64,000 nucleotides of DNA, taken from positions 42,486 through 106,485 of the forward strand of contig JACPZW010000005.1 in the NCBI GenBank assembly GCA_016195265.1, read 5' to 3'. The translations under genes were made by a program, and so were the position numbers. Of the stretch, positions 60,581 to 64,000 are shown in pieces. Position 1 is the first letter of the stretch. Every line of letters begins with the position of its first letter. A model generated the notes under the pieces. That model was given only the letters and a program-made list of their open reading frames with translations. It was not told the DNA's origin and ran no database searches. This DNA is from Acidobacteriota bacterium (lineage in GTDB: Bacteria > Acidobacteriota > Vicinamibacteria > Vicinamibacterales > CAVVIG01).

Positions 60581-61254
60581 GCGCCTCGCACGGCGGCTTC
60601 GACCCTCGCGTCGTCGGGCCCCGCGAGCTCTCGTTTCTTCAAGCGGTCCAGCGCGTCGCGCCGTTTCATCTGGGCGGCGGCGCGGCGCTCGCTGGGGTGC
60701 ACCTGCGCCATCGCCTGTCGGCCGACGCGGATCTGTTCGTGCACGAGAGAGGCGCCCACCGCGATCTCGTCCGCGCCTTGCCGGACGTCGGCGCCGCCAA
60801 CGGCACACCCGTCTCCATCCTCCGCGACGGAGGCAGCTTCGTTCGAGCGCGTCTGCAGCTCTCGAACGGCGTGACTGAACTGGACGTGGTGTACGACCCC
60901 GTGCCGGATCTGGAGCCCGCGCCGCCACCCGTCGACGGAATCGTTGTCGAATCGCTTGTGGATCTGCGCGCCAACAAGCTGACGTGCATCCTGTCGCGCT
61001 CTGAGCCGCGCGACCTCGTCGATCTGCTGTTCCTCGATCGACTCGGCTATGCGCCCGAACGCGACGTGCAGCTGGCGCTGCGAAAAGACGCGGGCATCGA
61101 TCCCGGGGTCATCGCCTGGTTGCTCGGCCAGTTTCCAGTGGAGCCGCTGCCCGTCATGCTGATGCCGCTCGGCGTCGTGGAGTTGCGGGCCTTTCGGGAC
61201 GATCTCCGCGAGCGATTTCGCCGCCTCGCGGTTCCGCCGGCAACGGCGGAGTAG
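60550..61254 (+). CDS. AbiEii/AbiGii-like nucleotidyltransferase
   Basis: The 234-residue protein has HLGGGAALAGVHLRHRLSAD, the DxD-type ADLFVH and a later DLRANKLTCIL plus RDLVDLLFLDRL, matching the AbiEii (DUF1814) nucleotidyltransferase fold. The GS motif Ser is replaced (GGAALA instead of GGTALA/GS). AbiEii proteins are toxins of type IV systems, or have other roles. ATG 60550 was chosen. Confidence 0.8.
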   Translation: MAADGNDREVGASHGGFDPRVVGPRELSFLQAVQRVAPFHLGGGAALAGVHLRHRLSADADLFVHERGAHRDLVRALPDVGAANGTPVSILRDGGSFVRARLQLSNGVTELDVVYDPVPDLEPAPPPVDGIVVESLVDLRANKLTCILSRSEPRDLVDLLFLDRLGYAPERDVQLALRKDAGIDPGVIAWLLGQFPVEPLPVMLMPLGVVELRAFRDDLRERFRRLAVPPATAE

Positions 61255-61326
61255 AATGCCCCGCCTCATATGCCCTTGACGGTGGGTGCACGCCTCGAAT
61301 CCGGTGCCGATCGGCCCGCGCCGGCA

Positions 61327-62226
61327 TCACGAAATCGCCGGCTGGTGAATGCTCAGGGCACGCGCCTTCGCGCGGAAGGCGTTGAGCAGTGTCTGCGTGA
61401 CGCGACCCGGCACGCCGGATCCGATCTTTCGATCGTCGACTTGCACGATCGGAACGATCTCACGCGTCGTGCTCGTGAGGAAGCACTCGTCGGCGCCGAA
61501 GAGATCGGCGTCCTTCAGGACGGCCTCGCGGACGTCGATATCGGCTTCGGCGCCCACCTCGAAGACGAACGCCCGCGTGATGCCGGGCAGCAGACCGGCG
61601 TCAATCGGCGGCGTGAGGGCGACGCCGTCTCTGACGATGAAGAAGTTCGACTGCGTGCACTCGGCGAGTTCGCCCCGGTAGTTCCGCATGATGCCTTCGA
61701 AGCTGCCCTGGCGAAACGCTTCCTGCATCGCGAGCGCGTTGTTGATCAAGTTGTTCGACTTGATGAGCGGGTTCACCGATCCGGGGTGGTTGCGCACCGT
61801 CGACACCAGGGTCACCTTCACGCCGCGCTCGAACACTTCCGGGGCCGGATCCACGTTCGGCTTGACGATGACCACGACCGAGGGCGTGGGGCAGGCGGCG
61901 GGATCGTAGGTGAGCTCGCCGATGCCGCGCGTGACGAGAATGCGGATGTAGGCCTCGCGATCGGGGCCGTCGCCGAGGCCGGCCGCGCGCACGGTGTCAC
62001 GGAAGCGCGCGTCGATCTCGCCGTCGGTCAGCGGCACCGACAGGGCCAGCATGCCCGCCGATGTCCGGAGCCGGCGCATGTGCCGGTCGAAGAGAAACGG
62101 CTGACCATTGTAGGTCCTGAGCGTCTCGTAGACGCCCTCGCCGTAGAGAAAGCCGTGGTCGAAGACCGAAATCGCCGCGTGCGCCTGATCGGAGATGCGG
62201 CCGTTGACGTTGACGATGGCGGGCAT
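61327..62226 (-). CDS. class-IV aminotransferase (BCAT/D-alanine aminotransferase-like)
   Basis: The 299-residue protein starts VNVNGRISDQAHAAISVFDHG, has GEGVYETLRTYNG, PLIKSNNLINNALA (PLP Lys156), NYRGELAECTQSNFF and ITRAFVFEVG. It could be a branched-chain aminotransferase, D-amino acid aminotransferase or aminodeoxychorismate lyase; the ECTQSNFF and length fit a BCAT-like type best. Divergent from nnr. Confidence 0.87.
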   Translation of the reverse strand: MPAIVNVNGRISDQAHAAISVFDHGFLYGEGVYETLRTYNGQPFLFDRHMRRLRTSAGMLALSVPLTDGEIDARFRDTVRAAGLGDGPDREAYIRILVTRGIGELTYDPAACPTPSVVVIVKPNVDPAPEVFERGVKVTLVSTVRNHPGSVNPLIKSNNLINNALAMQEAFRQGSFEGIMRNYRGELAECTQSNFFIVRDGVALTPPIDAGLLPGITRAFVFEVGAEADIDVREAVLKDADLFGADECFLTSTTREIVPIVQVDDRKIGSGVPGRVTQTLLNAFRAKARALSIHQPAIS

Positions 62227-62259
62227 AGAACGCTGAGCGTACAACAGAATCTGACTCGT

Positions 62260-62286
62260 CACAAAGGACATCAAGGACACAAAGGG
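62260..62286. repeat. GGACATCAAGGACACAAAGG repeat
   Basis: Three imperfect AAGGACA units between two divergent genes, related to the large inverted repeat at 9790-9867. Confidence 0.6.
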
Positions 62287-62305
62287 AAGATAATATTGAA
62301 ACCGG

Positions 62306-63889
62306 ATGCGAGTACTCAACGCCGCCCAGATGCGCGAGGCCGATCGCCGGACGATCGACGACATCGGCATCTCGTCGCTCGTCCTCATGGAGAACGCCGG
62401 CCGCCAGGCCGTCGCGGCCATGGAGGCGATGTACAGCGATCTCTCCGAGCGCATGGTGGCCGTCCTCTGCGGGCGCGGCAACAACGGCGGCGACGGCTTC
62501 GTCGTCGCGCGGACGCTGCTGCAGCGGGGCGTGGACGTCGCCGTCTTCCTCATGGGCTGCGTGGCCGACGTACGCGGCGACGCGCGCACCAATCTGGAAA
62601 TCCTCGGCCGGCTCGGCCTGACCGTCGTCGAGATCGGCGACAGCCAGGCGTGGGAACTGCATTTCTCCGAAGTCAGCGACTGCACGCTGATCGTCGATGC
62701 CATCTTCGGGACGGGACTCAACGCGCCGGTCAGCGGGCTGATCGAGTCCGTCATCGCCGACGTCAACGCGTCCGGCATTCCAGTCGTCGCGATTGATCTG
62801 CCGTCCGGCCTCTCGGCGGACTCGCACGAGTCGATTGGGCCGTCAGTGGAGGCGTCGCTCACTGTCACGCTGGCAGCGCCCAAGCTGCCGCTGGTGCTGC
62901 CGCCGGGAGAAACGCACGCCGGCGACATCGTGATCGCGGACATCGGCGTGCCGGGCGACGTGCTCGAGGCGCTCGACGGTCCGCGGATCTCACTCCTGAC
63001 GCGCGGCACCATGCGTCCGCTCATCACGCCGCGGTCCGCCGACAGTCACAAGGGCGACTACGGTCACGTACTGGTCGTCGCCGGATCGAGGGGGAAGACC
63101 GGGGCGGCGCACCTGGCGGCGGTCGGCGCGCTGCGGTCGGGCGCCGGGCTCGTCACGGTGGCCACGCCCGCGACGTGCCAGGCGGTGGTCGCGACGATGG
63201 GCCCTGAATACATGACGGAGGCGCTCGCGGAAACAGACGAGGGGCTCGATCCGGAAGACGTCGATCGCGTGATCGAGATGGCGCGCGACGTCATCGCGAT
63301 CGGTCCTGGACTCGGGCGGGAGGCGGGCACGCGGCGCTTCATACAGCAGGTCGTCGATCGCGCGACGATGCCCATCGTGATTGATGCCGATGGGCTGAAC
63401 GCGTTCAACGAGGACCCGGACAAGCTCGCCGGCCGGGAAGGGCGCGACGTCATCATCACGCCGCATCCCGGCGAGATGGCGCGCCTGGTCGGCATGTCGG
63501 TCGACGAAGTCCAGGCGAGCCGCATCGAGATCGCGCGCAACTTCGCCGCGGCGCACCACGTGTACGTCGTGCTCAAGGGCCACCGGACGATCATCGCGAC
63601 GCCGGACGAGAAGATCTTCATCAACCCCACCGGCAATCCGGGCATGGCGACCGGCGGCGCCGGCGACGTGCTCACGGGCATGATCGCCGCGTGGCTCGCG
63701 CAGCTGCTCGACGCCGAAGCCGCGTGCAAGCTGGCGGTCTACCTGCACGGCATGGCAGGCGATCTCGCCGAGGCGGATTCTGGTGATATCGCGATGACGT
63801 CCGCCGATGTCGCGGGTCATCTTGGCGATGCAGTCCTCGAGCTGACGGCGCGGCGCCGCGTCGTCGGCCGCGAGCAAGGGTCCGGCTAA
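62306..63889 (+). CDS. nnr: bifunctional NAD(P)H-hydrate epimerase/dehydratase
   Basis: It repairs hydrated NAD(P)H. The 527-residue protein has an N-terminal YjeF_N epimerase domain (MENAGRQAV, CGRGNNGGDGFVVAR, DLPSGLSAD) to about residue 215, and a C-terminal ribokinase-like dehydratase domain with KGDYGHVLVVAGSRGKTGAA, GPGLGREAG, ITPHPGEMARL and NPTGNPGMATGGAGDVLTG. The stop TAA lies in GGTCCGGCTAAAGC, a half copy of the TtcA-tail repeat. Confidence 0.96.
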   Translation: MRVLNAAQMREADRRTIDDIGISSLVLMENAGRQAVAAMEAMYSDLSERMVAVLCGRGNNGGDGFVVARTLLQRGVDVAVFLMGCVADVRGDARTNLEILGRLGLTVVEIGDSQAWELHFSEVSDCTLIVDAIFGTGLNAPVSGLIESVIADVNASGIPVVAIDLPSGLSADSHESIGPSVEASLTVTLAAPKLPLVLPPGETHAGDIVIADIGVPGDVLEALDGPRISLLTRGTMRPLITPRSADSHKGDYGHVLVVAGSRGKTGAAHLAAVGALRSGAGLVTVATPATCQAVVATMGPEYMTEALAETDEGLDPEDVDRVIEMARDVIAIGPGLGREAGTRRFIQQVVDRATMPIVIDADGLNAFNEDPDKLAGREGRDVIITPHPGEMARLVGMSVDEVQASRIEIARNFAAAHHVYVVLKGHRTIIATPDEKIFINPTGNPGMATGGAGDVLTGMIAAWLAQLLDAEAACKLAVYLHGMAGDLAEADSGDIAMTSADVAGHLGDAVLELTARRRVVGREQGSG

Positions 63890-63894
63890 AGCTA

Positions 63895-64000
63895 ATGCCT
63901 TTCGGAAATTCGGTCCGCGCTGAGTCATCGGATTTGGAAGTGCAGCGGGCCTTGGGTCGATTGATTGTGCAGGAGCCGTGGCCACCGCGTGACGGGTTGC
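63895..64000 (+). CDS. start of an unidentified gene running off the window
   Basis: An ATG 6 nt after nnr opens a frame of 35 codons to the window end (MPFGNSVRAESSDLEVQRAL and on). tsaE often follows nnr, but this sequence does not show a clear TsaE start. Too short to assign; may not be real. Confidence 0.3.
   Translation, partial: MPFGNSVRAESSDLEVQRALGRLIVQEPWPPRDGL

Overview
This is a chromosomal window from a high-GC Gram-negative bacterium. Outer-membrane beta-barrels, a System I cytochrome c maturation operon, sigma-54 regulators and type II/IV pilus-related genes are all present. The many small palindromic repeats, some of which translate to peptides such as VRLKAD and LCVLCVLRG, make an acidobacterium most likely, possibly Vicinamibacteria (subdivision 6). 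That placement is an inference from style of sequence and was not tested by search. No insertion sequence, prophage, CRISPR array or plasmid gene was seen.

Layout. 1-5.5 kb: tRNA-Phe, a frameshifted 29-residue-repeat protein, recA, a DUF457 membrane hydrolase, a 3-hydroxyacyl-CoA dehydrogenase/thiolase pair and a DciA-like protein. 5.5-13.6 kb: maf, then a cytochrome c maturation operon (ccmE, a ccmF-ccmH fusion, two accessory membrane genes, ccmA, ccmB, ccmC, a ccmD-like gene and a 49-codon gene). 13.6-24 kb: phosphoesterase, aroK-aroA, an RsbW-like kinase, suhB, outer-membrane proteins, a GT-C glycosyltransferase, two polytopic membrane proteins, a methyltransferase and ttcA. 24-42 kb: housekeeping genes (a GlpD-like oxidoreductase, a DapF-like protein lacking both catalytic cysteines, radC, larC, metG, an adenosine deaminase-like protein, tatD, a polyprenyl synthase, ligA, an HtrA protease, an NtrC-type regulator), the RNase P RNA, an amidohydrolase and a nucleotide-sugar epimerase.

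42-52 kb is the accessory part. A DUF2235 lipase-like protein and a membrane partner come first. Then follow a ComEA-like protein, a pseudopilin, a PilZ protein and a sigma-54-type activator whose GAFTGA loop is missing. Next comes a tightly coupled run of seven genes: a secreted 77-residue peptide precursor with twin CX6C motifs, a secreted propeller-like protein, an ABC-2 permease, its ATPase, a secreted protein with carboxypeptidase-regulatory-like domains and two very small membrane proteins. This operon is the best candidate here for an undescribed system. 52-64 kb: gcvT-gcvH-gcvP, an amino-acid permease with kynureninase, a second class-V aminotransferase, an AbiEii-like pair, a class-IV aminotransferase, nnr, and the start of a gene running off the end.

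The second notable signal is a set of about ten families of short palindromic or tandem repeats. Several copies lie inside coding sequences: at the GcvP half-junction, in the linkers of MetRS, in LarC and LigA, at the C-terminus of TtcA, and as the hydrophobic core of a signal peptide in the ccm operon. Other copies supply stop codons.
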